Shown here piece by piece: positions 8,891-17,862 of a stretch of 64,000 nt of DNA; within the stretch, counting starts at the first letter, position 1; the number at the start of each line of letters is the position of its first letter. The translations under genes were made by a program, and so were the position numbers. The notes beneath the pieces were generated by a model. The model did no database searches and was not told where the DNA came from. It was given only the letters and a program-made list of their open reading frames with translations. The stretch comes from Solidesulfovibrio magneticus RS-1 (GTDB lineage Bacteria; Desulfobacterota; Desulfovibrionia; Desulfovibrionales; Desulfovibrionaceae): the NCBI RefSeq assembly GCF_000010665.1, contig NC_012796.1, positions 2,819,501 through 2,883,500 of the forward strand. Direction: 5' to 3'.

Positions 8891-10177
8891 ATGCATATAG
8901 ACGAATACCCCATACTGGTGGAACAACTGTGTCCTGGGCTTTTCATCCGCATCGACGAGCCCGGACTGGCCCACCCCTTTCCGCCCAAAGGCTTCAAGCT
9001 GCGCACCGACGCCGATGTGGCCAAGGTCATGGCCCTGGGGCTGGCCCATGTCTACTGCATCCCCGACAAATCCGACCGCCTGCCCATCTCTTTGGAAGAA
9101 CTCGACGGCTTGGCCGGCAAACGCCAGAAAGGCCCCTGGACCGCCGCCCGCACCCCGGTCTCGGCCGAACTCTCCAGCCTCAAGCGCGAAACCATCGAAC
9201 GCAACAAGGATCGCCTCGAACGCTTCGCCGCCTGCGAGAAGCGCTACGAAAAGGCCATGGACAAGGTGGTCGAGGCGCTTAAAAAGGTCAGCTCCCCCAA
9301 CGCCGAGGTCCTGGAAGCGGCCGGCGAAGTGGTTGGCCCCATGGCCGAGACGTTTCTTTCGGACCTTGATGTGCTCATAAACGTCATGACGGCCAAAATG
9401 CGCGACGAGGCCAAGCACTACCATGCCCTCAACGTGGCCGTGCTTTCCATGATGCTGGCCAAGGAAATGGGGTTGGACAAAGCGGCCATCGAGGAAGTGG
9501 GCATCGGTTCGCTTTTCCACGATGTGGGCAAGGGACGCATCCCCATCCAGCGGTTTTCCAAGGGCAACATGATCACCATGAACAAGGTGCTCAAGGAATA
9601 CTACATGGAGCACCCGAAAATCGGGGCCAAGATGCTGGCCGCCGTGCCCGGGTTTCCGCCTTCCGCCCAGATGCTGGTGCTCCAGCACCACGAACTTCTC
9701 GACGGCACGGGCTTTCCGGCCAGGCTTCAGGGAGCGGCCGTGGCGCTCGGGGCGCGCATCGCCGCCGTGGCCAATGTTTATGACCGGTTGTGCAATTCCA
9801 AGGACGGCACGCCCGTCCGCACGCCCCACGAGGCCATGAAGGCCCTCTACAAAAAGCGCGGCCCCCTGGACCCCAAGGCCGTGACCATGTTCATCCGCAA
9901 GCTCGGCGTCTATCCGCCGGGTTCCCTGGTCGAGTTGTCCAACACCATGCAGGGCATGGTGGTCTCGGCCAACATCCGCGATTCCCTGCGCCCAAGCGTC
10001 AAGGTCTACCACCCCGACATTCCCAAGCGCGAGGCGCTGATCATCGATCTGACCATCGAAACCGAACTGACCGTGGTCAAGGCGCTGCGTCCCGAAGACC
10101 TCGCTCCGGACGTGCTGCAGTATTTAAACCCCGGCAAGCAGGTTTCCTTCTATGTGGACGCCGCGCCCCGGGCCTAG
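8891..10177 (+). CDS. HD-GYP domain c-di-GMP phosphodiesterase with DUF3391 N-terminus
   Basis: Predicted cytoplasmic cyclic-di-GMP hydrolase. The ATG at 8891 follows GGCGGGA at ribosome-binding distance. The 428-residue product opens with a DUF3391-like segment (VEQLCPGLFIRIDEPGLAHPFPPKGFKL), and the catalytic HD pair is in LFHDVGKGRIPIQRFS. The GYP signature reads HHELLDGTGFPARLQG, with GFP in place of GYP, a common variant. After the HD-GYP domain there is a further 90-residue tail (SVKVYHPDIPKREALIIDLTIETELTVVKALRPED). No membrane segment or receiver domain is present. The adenylate cyclase-like gene follows 30 bp later on the same strand, so the two nucleotide-signalling genes may share a transcript. 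Confidence 0.9.
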   Translation: MHIDEYPILVEQLCPGLFIRIDEPGLAHPFPPKGFKLRTDADVAKVMALGLAHVYCIPDKSDRLPISLEELDGLAGKRQKGPWTAARTPVSAELSSLKRETIERNKDRLERFAACEKRYEKAMDKVVEALKKVSSPNAEVLEAAGEVVGPMAETFLSDLDVLINVMTAKMRDEAKHYHALNVAVLSMMLAKEMGLDKAAIEEVGIGSLFHDVGKGRIPIQRFSKGNMITMNKVLKEYYMEHPKIGAKMLAAVPGFPPSAQMLVLQHHELLDGTGFPARLQGAAVALGARIAAVANVYDRLCNSKDGTPVRTPHEAMKALYKKRGPLDPKAVTMFIRKLGVYPPGSLVELSNTMQGMVVSANIRDSLRPSVKVYHPDIPKREALIIDLTIETELTVVKALRPEDLAPDVLQYLNPGKQVSFYVDAAPRA

Positions 10178-10207
10178 GCCGCCTTTTTCCCGCCAGCGGA
10201 GCCGCTC

Positions 10208-13200
10208 GTGAGCCGGCCGGGCTCGCCGGCCCGGGCCATCATGCGGACCCTGCGCACGGGCCTGTCCCAGCCGCCGGGTTCCGACCTCGGCGCGCTGTTG
10301 CCCCTGGCCCGGCAGGCCCTGGCCTTTATCGACCGGGGCGGCGTGGACGATCCGGCCACCGCCGCCGAAGCCTCCGAGGTGGCCTTTCTCCTGGCGGCGC
10401 TGCTCGACGCCGGGGACGAGAATTTCGCCAGACAGGCCTTTCCCCTGCTCTTTCGCCTGGGCGTCGAGGGCGAGGTGCTGGCCGTGACCCACCTGGAAAC
10501 CCTGCCCGAGGAACTGGCCGTCTCCCTGCTCTCGGGCCTTCGCGACGAGGAAAAGCTCCTTTTCGCCAACGCCTTTTTCCGCCGCCCCCGGGCCGATCGC
10601 CCCAAGACCGCCGCCCTGTGCCTGGAAGTCCTCGAGGACGTGGTGGAGCGCATCCCCGACGAGTTGCTCATCCTGCTTGACCTCCTGGCCAACCGCCACG
10701 AATACCCGGCCCTGCCCCTGCGAAACGCGCTCATCCGGGGACGGCTGGGCATGTGGCTCGCCCGGCTGCTGCAAATGGACCTTTCGGCCGAGCAGATACG
10801 CTATATGGCTCGGGTGTCCGGCCGGCTGCGCGAGCCGGGGCTGGTGGAAAAACTCGCGGCGCGCCTTGGCGACCTCGACGAAGTCTCGGCCGAGATCATT
10901 TGCCGCGCCCTGGCCGAAACGCCCGGCCTTGATCCGGCGGTCGTGTCCGCCCCGGCCCGGGCCTTGGTCGACACCCCGGAAGCTTCGCTCACCGCCGCCG
11001 CCCTGTGCGCCCTGGCCCGGTGCGACGAAGGCCAAGCGGCCCAGTCCCTGGCCGCCCTGGCCGCCGCCGCGCCCGGACGCGTGGCCGAACTGGCCCCGTG
11101 CCTGGCCGGATTATCCCACGCCGCTTACAACCAGGCGGTGCGCGCCCTGCCGCCCCAGGGCCGCCGGGCCATGGTCTGCGCCGTGTACGCCGTGCTGGCC
11201 GCCGCCCTGCCCGGGCCGGTCCAGGCCGCCGCCCGGGGACTGGCCAAGGCCGGCGCGACCGACCAGGTGCTTGTCGATGTCCTGGCCGCCGATCTGGCCG
11301 CCCGCGCCCGGGCCGCCGCCCGCCCTCTCCCAGGCCGCGCGCCCCTGCCCGGGCCGGCCACGGCCGCCGGCCAATCCGGCAAAGGCCTCTGGAGCCGCGT
11401 CAAAACCCTGGTTGCCCAGCCGTCCGGGACTTCCGGCGAACCGGCCGACAACCTGCGCCGGGAACTGGCCACGCCAGGCGCGCGCCTGGAAAAACGCCAG
11501 ATCATGTGGACTGCCCTGGACGGCGCGGTCCTGGCCGACGTCGAAGTGGCCCGGTGTTCGCTCAAAGCCGTCAGCCTCATGGGCGCGGCCATGACCGGAA
11601 CCGTTTTTAGCGCCAGTCAGTTCGCGGACGTCAATTTCGAAGGCGCGCGCCTGGAAAACGTGACCTTTGACGGCTGCCGCTTCCTCAACTGCCGGTTCTC
11701 CGAAGCCGTGTTGCGCAAGGTGCGCTTTATCGACTGCGACATGCGGCTTTGCGCCTTTGGCGGACTGGCTGGCGAGGATGTGGCCATGACGGGCCTGGAC
11801 GCCCTGGCCTGCGATTTCATCGGCGCGACCTTGACCGGGTTGACCCTGACCCGTTGCCGGCTGCGGGCTGTCAGCCTGGTACGGGCGGTGGTCCACGACT
11901 GCGCCTGCCAAGGCGCGGTTTTTTCCGACTGCCTGTTCGAGATGGCGGCGTTTGTCCGCATCCGTTTTGTCAGTGTACGCACCGAAGGTTGTTATTTCGC
12001 CAAATCGCGCTTCATTGGCCCCACCGACGAACCCGACATCCTGGGCGCGGTGGCCCGAGACGAAGCTTCGGCCATCCTCGAAGCGGCCGAGGCCGGACAG
12101 ACACTGCCCTCGGCCCTGGCCGACGGCCCGGGGCTGCGTCTGATTGCGGCGGTGTGCGACATCGTGCTGGCCGGCCGGGACTACCGCCGCCGCCGCCTGG
12201 CCATGCTCGCCAACAACAAACGCCGCCTGGCCTGGGCCAGACGGCGGCTCGGCGAGGACGGGGCGGCCTTCCTGGAAATGCTGCCGGCCCTGGTCCAGGC
12301 GCCGCTGGTGCGCGACGACAACGGCCTGCGCCCGGCCCCGGCGGCCCGCATCGCCGGGCAGGTCCCCAACCTCGCCACCGCCCGCCTGACTGCCGCTCAT
12401 TTCGGCGACCGCGCCACAGAAGCAGCCACCCTCCCCGACGACGCCATCCGAATCGAGGCCGTTTATACCATTGGCAGCGTCGGCACCGTGGCCCAGACCG
12501 ACGACTCCGATCTTGACGTCTGGGTCGTCCTGGCCGAGGCCGACGCCACCCGCCCGGATTTGCCCGCCTTTCAGGACAAGCTCGACGCCGTCAGCCGCCA
12601 AGCCGACCGCGACCACAATCTCGAAATCCACTTTTTCCTCATGAGTGTGTCCGACATCCGCGACAACATCTTCGGCTACTCCGCCGACGAGGGCTATGGA
12701 TCGGCCCAGGGCTGCCTGCTCAAGGAGGAATTCTACCGTACGGCCCTGGTGGTGGCCGGCAAGAAGCCGGCTTGGTGGTGCCTGCCGCCGGACATCGCCG
12801 AGGAAGGCTACGCCAAGGCCATGGCCGCCCTTGGCCGCACCGCCGCCGATGTGGCCGCCGACTGCCTGGACTTCGGCTGTGTGCGGGCCATCGCCGGAGA
12901 CGAATACTTTGGCGCGTCGCTGTGGATGATCGTCAAATCGTTAACGAGCCCGTTCAAATCCATCATCAAGTTTGGCTTGCTGGAGAAGTATGCCGCCCAC
13001 CCCGGCCGGCCGAGCCTTTTGTGCGAAACCCTCAAGGCCTCCATCCTGGCCAACCAGGGCGGGCTGTGGCGCTGCGATCCCTATGCCTTGCTGTTTAAGG
13101 AAGTCAGCCGCCACTACGAGGAAAGCGGCCAAGCCGGGGCCATGGAGCTGCTGCGCCAGGCCTTTTTGCAAAAGACCGGCTTCGACCCCTGCGACGAATA

Positions 13201-14104
13201 CGCCAGCCGCACCGGCGAGGCCATCCTCGACCACTTCTTTCCCTACGCCCCGCCGGCGACCGGCTCCTGCCCGCCCCTGCCCAAGAAGGCCGGGGCCGAG
13301 GCCGAGACCGGCTTTGCCCAGGGCATGGTCCTTTGCGACGCCATTTCCAATTATTTCCTCAAGGCCTACGAACGCCTCAAGAACAGAAGCGCCGAACTTG
13401 GCGCGGCCGGCGGACTGACCGAACGCGACCAGGCCATGCTGTCGCGGCGCATCGCGGCCAGCTTCGCCAAACGGGTGGGCAAGGTCATGCGGCTGCCGTT
13501 TTTGCGGCCGGGACGGCATCTCTTCGATTCGCTGGAGATAGGACTGGAAGACGGCAAGGGGCGCGAAGCGGGGCTGGTGGTCAGGGGAGAGCCGGCCGTG
13601 CGCGGCGGCGCGCGCAAATCCCGGCAAAAGGAGACCTTGCGCCAGGAACTTTCTGTGGTGCGGCTGGCCGCTTGGCTTGTGGCCAACGAACTCTACCGGC
13701 CGGGCCTGCATGTCCAGGCGACGCTGCTGCCGGCCCCGCTCACCCTACCCGACTGCGTGGGGCTCCTGTCCGCTGTCCATGACCTGTTCCCGGCCCGGGC
13801 GACCTTCAACCCGCCCCTGTCCTGGGGGCTGTCGCCGGAGAAGGTCACGGCCGCCCTGCTGGTGGTCAACATGACGGCCCCGCGCGAAGAACGCGCGACG
13901 GTAAGCATCGACACTCTCTACGCCACGAGCTGGGGGGAGTTTTTCCACCTGGAGCGGACCACGGGCCTGGAATCCCTTGGCATCTCGCCCCGGGATTATC
14001 TCATCGACTCCATGGGGCTGACCCTCGACCCCGATGCCCGCATCAAGGTTTTCGCTCCGGCCAAGTCGCTGTGCCAGGCCGTGCGGCGGGCCAAGCGGGG
14101 CTAA
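10208..14104 (+). CDS. Class I adenylate cyclase-like protein with HEAT-like and pentapeptide-repeat N-terminal modules
   Basis: A 1298-residue protein, far longer than enterobacterial CyaA (about 850). The GTG start at 10208 has GCGGAG 6 nt upstream. Residues 1-360 are Ala/Leu-rich helical repeats resembling HEAT or armadillo repeats. Residues about 420-600 are a quadrilateral pentapeptide-type beta helix (CSLKAVSLMGAAMTG, FEGARLENVTFDGCRFLNCRF and more). The class I cyclase nucleotidyltransferase signature follows: G756-S757 in YTIGSVGTVAQ, then S767-D768-L-D770 in DDSDLDVWV. The remaining 500 residues carry the typical cyclase continuation (EIHFFLM, KEEFYRTALVVAGKKPAWWCLPP, SLTSPFKSIIKFGLLEKYA). 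It should convert ATP to cAMP. Activity and the role of the N-terminal modules are inferred. Confidence 0.85.
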   Translation: MSRPGSPARAIMRTLRTGLSQPPGSDLGALLPLARQALAFIDRGGVDDPATAAEASEVAFLLAALLDAGDENFARQAFPLLFRLGVEGEVLAVTHLETLPEELAVSLLSGLRDEEKLLFANAFFRRPRADRPKTAALCLEVLEDVVERIPDELLILLDLLANRHEYPALPLRNALIRGRLGMWLARLLQMDLSAEQIRYMARVSGRLREPGLVEKLAARLGDLDEVSAEIICRALAETPGLDPAVVSAPARALVDTPEASLTAAALCALARCDEGQAAQSLAALAAAAPGRVAELAPCLAGLSHAAYNQAVRALPPQGRRAMVCAVYAVLAAALPGPVQAAARGLAKAGATDQVLVDVLAADLAARARAAARPLPGRAPLPGPATAAGQSGKGLWSRVKTLVAQPSGTSGEPADNLRRELATPGARLEKRQIMWTALDGAVLADVEVARCSLKAVSLMGAAMTGTVFSASQFADVNFEGARLENVTFDGCRFLNCRFSEAVLRKVRFIDCDMRLCAFGGLAGEDVAMTGLDALACDFIGATLTGLTLTRCRLRAVSLVRAVVHDCACQGAVFSDCLFEMAAFVRIRFVSVRTEGCYFAKSRFIGPTDEPDILGAVARDEASAILEAAEAGQTLPSALADGPGLRLIAAVCDIVLAGRDYRRRRLAMLANNKRRLAWARRRLGEDGAAFLEMLPALVQAPLVRDDNGLRPAPAARIAGQVPNLATARLTAAHFGDRATEAATLPDDAIRIEAVYTIGSVGTVAQTDDSDLDVWVVLAEADATRPDLPAFQDKLDAVSRQADRDHNLEIHFFLMSVSDIRDNIFGYSADEGYGSAQGCLLKEEFYRTALVVAGKKPAWWCLPPDIAEEGYAKAMAALGRTAADVAADCLDFGCVRAIAGDEYFGASLWMIVKSLTSPFKSIIKFGLLEKYAAHPGRPSLLCETLKASILANQGGLWRCDPYALLFKEVSRHYEESGQAGAMELLRQAFLQKTGFDPCDEYASRTGEAILDHFFPYAPPATGSCPPLPKKAGAEAETGFAQGMVLCDAISNYFLKAYERLKNRSAELGAAGGLTERDQAMLSRRIAASFAKRVGKVMRLPFLRPGRHLFDSLEIGLEDGKGREAGLVVRGEPAVRGGARKSRQKETLRQELSVVRLAAWLVANELYRPGLHVQATLLPAPLTLPDCVGLLSAVHDLFPARATFNPPLSWGLSPEKVTAALLVVNMTAPREERATVSIDTLYATSWGEFFHLERTTGLESLGISPRDYLIDSMGLTLDPDARIKVFAPAKSLCQAVRRAKRG

Positions 14105-14186
14105 CACCCCGCGTCGCGGCGTCAAGGCCGAAGCCTTCCACCTCAAGCATCACTTCAACATTCTCCGGTAATCCCCACGTAGCCAG

Positions 14187-14230
14187 GACAACCAATAAAC
14201 GGGCGCAGCCCAAAGCCCCGCCCGTTGTCC
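14187..14230. other. Hairpin in the convergent gap after the adenylate cyclase gene
   Basis: AACGGGCG (14198-14205) can pair with CGCCCGTT (14219-14226); GGACAAC (14187-14193) and GTTGTCC (14224-14230) are an alternative partner pair. It lies in the 166-bp gap between two convergent genes and may act as a bidirectional, factor-dependent terminator. There is no T-run, so confidence is low. Confidence 0.35.
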
Positions 14231-14270
14231 GAATCGCTTCCCCGGCTCCGTCGTGGACCGGAAAGGCGGG

Positions 14271-14744
14271 CTAGGCCCGGGCGCTTTCCTCGGCAGGGTC
14301 TTCCAGTGAAACCGGCGGCGTGACGTACAGTTGGTTGCCGTCGAAACGATGCATGGCCCGGAAGGACATCCAGTAAAACGACTGCTTGACGACATGGCGG
14401 TTGCCCACCCAATCCAGCAGCAGATGGCCGGTCACGCCGATGGTCAGCCCCACGCCCCAGGGCGCGGCGATGCCGAAACCGACCAGCAGCCACAGGAAAA
14501 TGACGAACTCGAAGGAGTGCAGCACCAGATAAAGCCTGGGCAGCCGCCCTTCCTCGCAGTTGGCGAAGAAATCCTTCATGCCGCCCCAGCGTTTTTTGTA
14601 GAGCAGGTAGTCCAACACGTGGTCGCAGTCGATAAGCACGCTCGACAAACCGGCCATGACCGCGCCGGAAAAACGGCCGCCCGAGGCGGCGTAGCCGGCC
14701 AGGGCCAGGGGAACGGCGGAAAGACAATGCTGAGCAAGTTTCAT
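14271..14744 (-). CDS. Small integral membrane protein with conserved acidic/histidine motifs
   Basis: A 157-residue protein I cannot assign to a named family with certainty. It has about four hydrophobic helices (SAVPLALAGYAASGG, VLIDCDHVLDYLLY, FEFVIFLWLLVGFGIAAPWGVGLTIGVTGHLLLDWVGN). Polar motifs DCDHVLDY and TGHLLLDW recall the membrane-bound metal-dependent hydrolase/YdjM-like group, where similar D-H pairs occur at the membrane. Its ATG overlaps the stop of the small upstream gene by 4 bases (14741-14744, ATGA-type), so translation of the two is probably coupled. The C-terminus is acidic (SLEDPAEESARA). Function unknown. Confidence 0.75.
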   Translation of the reverse strand: MKLAQHCLSAVPLALAGYAASGGRFSGAVMAGLSSVLIDCDHVLDYLLYKKRWGGMKDFFANCEEGRLPRLYLVLHSFEFVIFLWLLVGFGIAAPWGVGLTIGVTGHLLLDWVGNRHVVKQSFYWMSFRAMHRFDGNQLYVTPPVSLEDPAEESARA

Positions 14745-15010
14745 AAGACGTCGATCCTTTTGGCGGCCTGCCGACCGGCTTCGGTGAGCCGTCCGCAGTA
14801 GGCCGAAATGTCGTATTCGTAGTATCCGGCTGCAAAGAGCCGGCGCAGCAGCTTCCAGGCCATCCCCGGCCCGTAGCCCAGCCCCAGGGCCGTCTCGCCG
14901 GACAGCACCCGGCCGGGAAAGGGCGCGTCCGGCTCGGCCGCCAGGGCGGCCAAAAGCCGGCGGGCGTCGGCGTCGAGGGCGTCAGGTACGCCGGGGACGC
15001 CAGTGGGCAT
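14741..15010 (-). CDS. Small helical protein, possible winged-helix regulator
   Basis: An 89-residue soluble protein. Residues about 38-88 (LSGETALGLGYGPGMAWKLLRRLFAAGYYEYDISAYCGRLTEAGRQAAKRI) have the helix-helix-wing pattern of winged-helix DNA-binding proteins; this is a fold impression, not a family match. The start codon lies 9 bp from a 14-bp perfect AT-rich palindrome that overlaps a TATAAT box, the arrangement expected of an autoregulator. The stop overlaps the start of the downstream membrane-protein gene by 4 bases, suggesting the pair acts together. Without homology evidence the regulator role is inference. Confidence 0.65.
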   Translation of the reverse strand: MPTGVPGVPDALDADARRLLAALAAEPDAPFPGRVLSGETALGLGYGPGMAWKLLRRLFAAGYYEYDISAYCGRLTEAGRQAAKRIDVL

Positions 15011-15017
15011 TATACCT

Positions 15018-15023
15018 ATTATA
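15018..15023 (-). promoter_or_regulatory. Candidate -10 box giving a near-leaderless transcript
   Basis: On the minus strand positions 15023 to 15018 read TATAAT, a perfect -10 hexamer. A start site about 7 nt further on falls at 15011-15012, directly before the ATG at 15010. The message would be leaderless or nearly so, which agrees with the lack of a good ribosome-binding site. No clear -35 hexamer is seen; the region where it should lie is inside the palindrome. Confidence 0.5.
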
Positions 15024-15050
15024 AAACATAACGACAGTTATGTTTTATAA
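15019..15050. repeat. 14-bp perfect inverted repeat (candidate operator)
   Basis: TTATAAAACATAAC (15019-15032), loop GACA, then GTTATGTTTTATAA (15037-15050): a perfect 14-bp inverted repeat in an AT-rich patch of an otherwise very GC-rich sequence. It overlaps the -10 box and spacer of the leftward promoter for the 89-residue gene. A dimeric repressor binding here would block transcription, and the small winged-helix-like product is the obvious candidate. It could also form an mRNA hairpin read rightward, but no T-run follows. Confidence 0.6.
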
Positions 15051-15110
15051 ATATACAATCTATCAACACCTCATTTGTCATGTAGCTTCACTTTAGCAAT
15101 AGCATTGGAA

Positions 15111-16763
15111 TTACACGCCGGCGGCGGCAAAAGCCGCGTCCACGATCTCCTTGGCCTCGGCTTGGAGGGCCTTGAGGTGGTCGCGCCCCCGGAAGCTTTC
15201 GGCGTAGATTTTATAGACGTCCTCGGTGCCCGACGGTCGGGCCGCGAACCAGCCGTTTTCCGTCACCACCTTCAGCCCGCCGATGGCCGCGCCGTTGCCC
15301 GGGGCGTTGGTCAGCTTGGCCGTTATCACTTCGCCGGCCAGGGACGAAGCCGCCACCAGCTCGGGCGAGAGCTTGGACAGGGCCGCTTTCTGCGCCTTGG
15401 TGGCCGGGGCGTCCATGCGCTCGTAGATGGGCTCGCCGTAGCGCTTGGCCAGCTCGGCGTAGTGCTCGGCCGGGTCCTTGCCGGTCTTGGCCGTGATCTC
15501 GGCGGCGAGCAGATCCATGATGATGCCGTCCTTGTCCGTGGTCCAGACCGTGCCGTCAAAGCGCAGATAGGCCGCGCCGGCGCTCTCCTCGCCGCCAAAG
15601 CCGAAGGAGCCGTCGACCAGACCCGGCACGAACCACTTGAACCCCACCGGCACCTCGCACAGCCTGCGGCCAAGCCCCGCCGCCACCCGGTCGATCATGG
15701 CGCTGGACACCACGGTCTTGCCCACGGCCGCGTCGGCGCGCCAGCCCGTGCGCGAGGCGAAAAGGTAGCTGATGGCCACGGCCAGATAGTTGTTGGGATT
15801 TAACAACCCCGCCCCCTTGGTCACGATGCCGTGGCGGTCGTAGTCCGGGTCGTTGCCAAAGGCGATGTCGTAGGACGCTTTATGCTCAATGAGCCGGGCC
15901 ATGGCGTAGGGCGAGGAGCAGTCCATGCGGATCTTGCCGTCCTTGTCCACGGTCATGAACGAAAAGGTCGGGTCCACCACGTCGCTTATAAGCGACAGGT
16001 TGAGGCCATAGCGCTCGGCCATGGGCTCCCAGTAGGCCACGCCCGAGCCGCCCAGGGGATCGACGCCCAGGCGCAGCCCGGCTTCGCGGATGGCGGCCAT
16101 GTCGCAGATGTTGGCCAGATCGGCCACATAGGGCGCGATATAGTCGTACTGCTCGGTGGTCTCGGCGGCCAGGGCCGAAGCCAGGGTCATGCGCCGCACG
16201 CCGGCCAGCTTCTTTTCGAGGTAGACGTTGGCGGCGTCCTGCACGGCCTTGGTGATGTCGGTGTCGGCCGGGCCGCCCGAGGGCGGATTGTACTTGAAGC
16301 CGCCGTCTTCCGGCGGGTTGTGGGACGGCGTGATGACGATGCCGTCGGCCAACACGCCCTGGTGATGGCGATTGAAGGTCAAGATAGCGTGGGAGATGAC
16401 CGGGGTCGGGGTGTAGCCCCGGCCGGCCTGGACGCGCACGGTGACGCCGTTGGCGGCCAGCACTTCCAGGGCGGTGATCCAGGCCGGCTCGGACAGGGCA
16501 TGGGTGTCCATGCCGAGATAGAGCGGGCCGGTGATCTTTTGGGCGGCCCGGTGGTCGCATATGGCCTGGGTCGTGGCCAGGATGTGGTCTTCGTTGAAGG
16601 AACCGTTGAACGATGTGCCCCGATGGCCCGAGGTGCCAAAGGCGACGCGGCACAAGGGATCGGTCGGATCGGGCTTGACGGCATAATAGGCGGCGACCAG
16701 GCGCGGCACGTTGACGAGAAGCGAACGCGGCGCCGGCTTGCCGGCGAGGGGACTGACGGCCAT
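15111..16763 (-). CDS. pgm: Phosphoglucomutase (alpha-D-glucose phosphate-specific)
   Basis: Interconverts glucose 1-phosphate and glucose 6-phosphate, linking glycolysis with glycogen and UDP-glucose synthesis. The ATG at 16763 has AAGGAGG about 6 nt upstream and gives 550 residues, the normal size; longer in-frame starts overlap the protease gene and were rejected. The catalytic phosphoserine is S147 in [21 protein letters not shown]. The metal loop is [12 protein letters not shown], the sugar-binding loop [14 protein letters not shown] and the phosphate-binding loop [16 protein letters not shown]. Its product feeds GalU, encoded elsewhere in this window. Confidence 0.96.
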   Translation of the reverse strand: MAVSPLAGKPAPRSLLVNVPRLVAAYYAVKPDPTDPLCRVAFGTSGHRGTSFNGSFNEDHILATTQAICDHRAAQKITGPLYLGMDTHALSEPAWITALEVLAANGVTVRVQAGRGYTPTPVISHAILTFNRHHQGVLADGIVITPSHNPPEDGGFKYNPPSGGPADTDITKAVQDAANVYLEKKLAGVRRMTLASALAAETTEQYDYIAPYVADLANICDMAAIREAGLRLGVDPLGGSGVAYWEPMAERYGLNLSLISDVVDPTFSFMTVDKDGKIRMDCSSPYAMARLIEHKASYDIAFGNDPDYDRHGIVTKGAGLLNPNNYLAVAISYLFASRTGWRADAAVGKTVVSSAMIDRVAAGLGRRLCEVPVGFKWFVPGLVDGSFGFGGEESAGAAYLRFDGTVWTTDKDGIIMDLLAAEITAKTGKDPAEHYAELAKRYGEPIYERMDAPATKAQKAALSKLSPELVAASSLAGEVITAKLTNAPGNGAAIGGLKVVTENGWFAARPSGTEDVYKIYAESFRGRDHLKALQAEAKEIVDAAFAAAGV

Positions 16764-16875
16764 GGGGGTTCCTCCTTGGGGCGTGGCCCGAGCATGGTGC
16801 CCGAAGACGGCGTTTTGGTCCACAGCGGGCGACGATTGGATGGAAAATCGGGGCGGTTCGAGGCGCGTCGCGCGA

Positions 16876-17592
16876 TTAGAGGCAGTACTTCCAGACGTCC
16901 TGGACCGTGGCGTAGCCCATAAGGCCAATGAGCGCCAGCCAGCCGCCCACGGCCACGGGGATGTACAGGCGCGAAAGCCCCGACCACAGGCGGGCCAGGG
17001 TGTCGAAGACCATCTTGCCGCCGTCCAGGGGCGGCAGCGGCAACAAATTGAATACGGCCAGGGAAAGCGACAGGTGGGCGGCCAGGATGCCGTAACGCGT
17101 GAGATCGCCGCCGGCGAAACGCGAGCCCTCGGCCACGATGCCGACCACGCCGCTTAATTGGTCGGGTCGGGAAAACAGCGTTCCCAGGCCGGCCACCATG
17201 CCGGCCAGGGTCTTCCAGCACAGGGCCAGGGGCTTGACGGCCAGGGCGGCCCAGCCAAGGGAACCGGGCGCGGCCAGGGTCAGGACGGCATAGACGGCCA
17301 GGGCGAACAGGATATTGGCCAGGGGGCCGGCCAGGGAGAAGACCAGCCGTTTGCCCAGGGGCAGGGCCAGATAGGCCGCCTCGTCGCGAAGATCCGGCAG
17401 GACGTAGCCGCCAAAGGGGACGGCGCTGAGGCAATAGCGCACGCCGCCCACGGTGCGGCTAGCGAGAACCGGCCCGATGCCCAGGGAAAACCGGGCCACC
17501 GGGATGCCGACCAGCCGGGCGGCCAGGAAATGGCCGAGTTCATGAATAAAAACGAGCAGGCCCAACAACGCCGCGACAACGACATAGGTCAT
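16876..17592 (-). CDS. Site-2 protease family (M50) membrane metalloprotease
   Basis: Intramembrane zinc metalloprotease of 238 residues. The zinc-binding HELGH lies in the first membrane helix ([22 protein letters not shown]), the second metal motif is [13 protein letters not shown] near residue 185, and several hydrophobic segments lie between them. The FSLGIGPVL and PFGGYV motifs resemble RseP, but no PDZ domain is inserted and the protein is about half of RseP's length, so this is a minimal S2P. The substrate is unknown; family members cleave membrane-bound anti-sigma factors or signal-peptide remnants. It starts 24 bp downstream of the stop of the small CxxC protein gene, in the same leftward run as gpmI and rsfS. 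Confidence 0.88.
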   Translation of the reverse strand: MTYVVVAALLGLLVFIHELGHFLAARLVGIPVARFSLGIGPVLASRTVGGVRYCLSAVPFGGYVLPDLRDEAAYLALPLGKRLVFSLAGPLANILFALAVYAVLTLAAPGSLGWAALAVKPLALCWKTLAGMVAGLGTLFSRPDQLSGVVGIVAEGSRFAGGDLTRYGILAAHLSLSLAVFNLLPLPPLDGGKMVFDTLARLWSGLSRLYIPVAVGGWLALIGLMGYATVQDVWKYCL

Positions 17593-17616
17593 GGGAGGCC
17601 CCCGACGCGCTTGGCG

Positions 17617-17862
17617 TCAGATGAAATCCGGGTCGATGGCCGCCTTGCCGCCGGCCATGGCGATCTTGACGTAGCGCACCGAACGCTCGTCCACGGGCAC
17701 GATGGGAAACCGGCCCCGGCAGGCGTCGCAGGCGATCATGGCCGGCTTGACCGGAGCCACCACCGGCACCTCGCGCCGGCAAAACGGGCAGGGATAGAGA
17801 AACACCAGCTCCACACCGACAGGCTTGGCCGGGGTCAGCGGTTTGCGCGATTCGCTGCTCAT
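17617..17862 (-). CDS. Small protein with two CxxC pairs (zinc-ribbon-like)
   Basis: An 81-residue protein with two cysteine pairs, CPFC (after VFLYP) and CDAC (in MIACDACRG), spaced like a small zinc ribbon. The start at 17862 has GGGAGGG just upstream and overlaps the gpmI stop in an ATGA junction, so it is translationally coupled to gpmI. No enzymatic motif is visible. Metal binding is inferred from the cysteines; function unknown. Confidence 0.75.
   Translation of the reverse strand: MSSESRKPLTPAKPVGVELVFLYPCPFCRREVPVVAPVKPAMIACDACRGRFPIVPVDERSVRYVKIAMAGGKAAIDPDFI

Noticed and set aside
8528-10012. 494-codon minus-strand frame opposite the HD-GYP gene
   Set aside because: No recognisable domain, and its end merges with the TPR gene in another frame; the HD-GYP frame on the plus strand is intact.
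15111-16928. Longer pgm start at 16928
   Set aside because: The extra 55 residues are not phosphoglucomutase-like and overlap the protease gene; AAGGAGG stands before the ATG at 16763.
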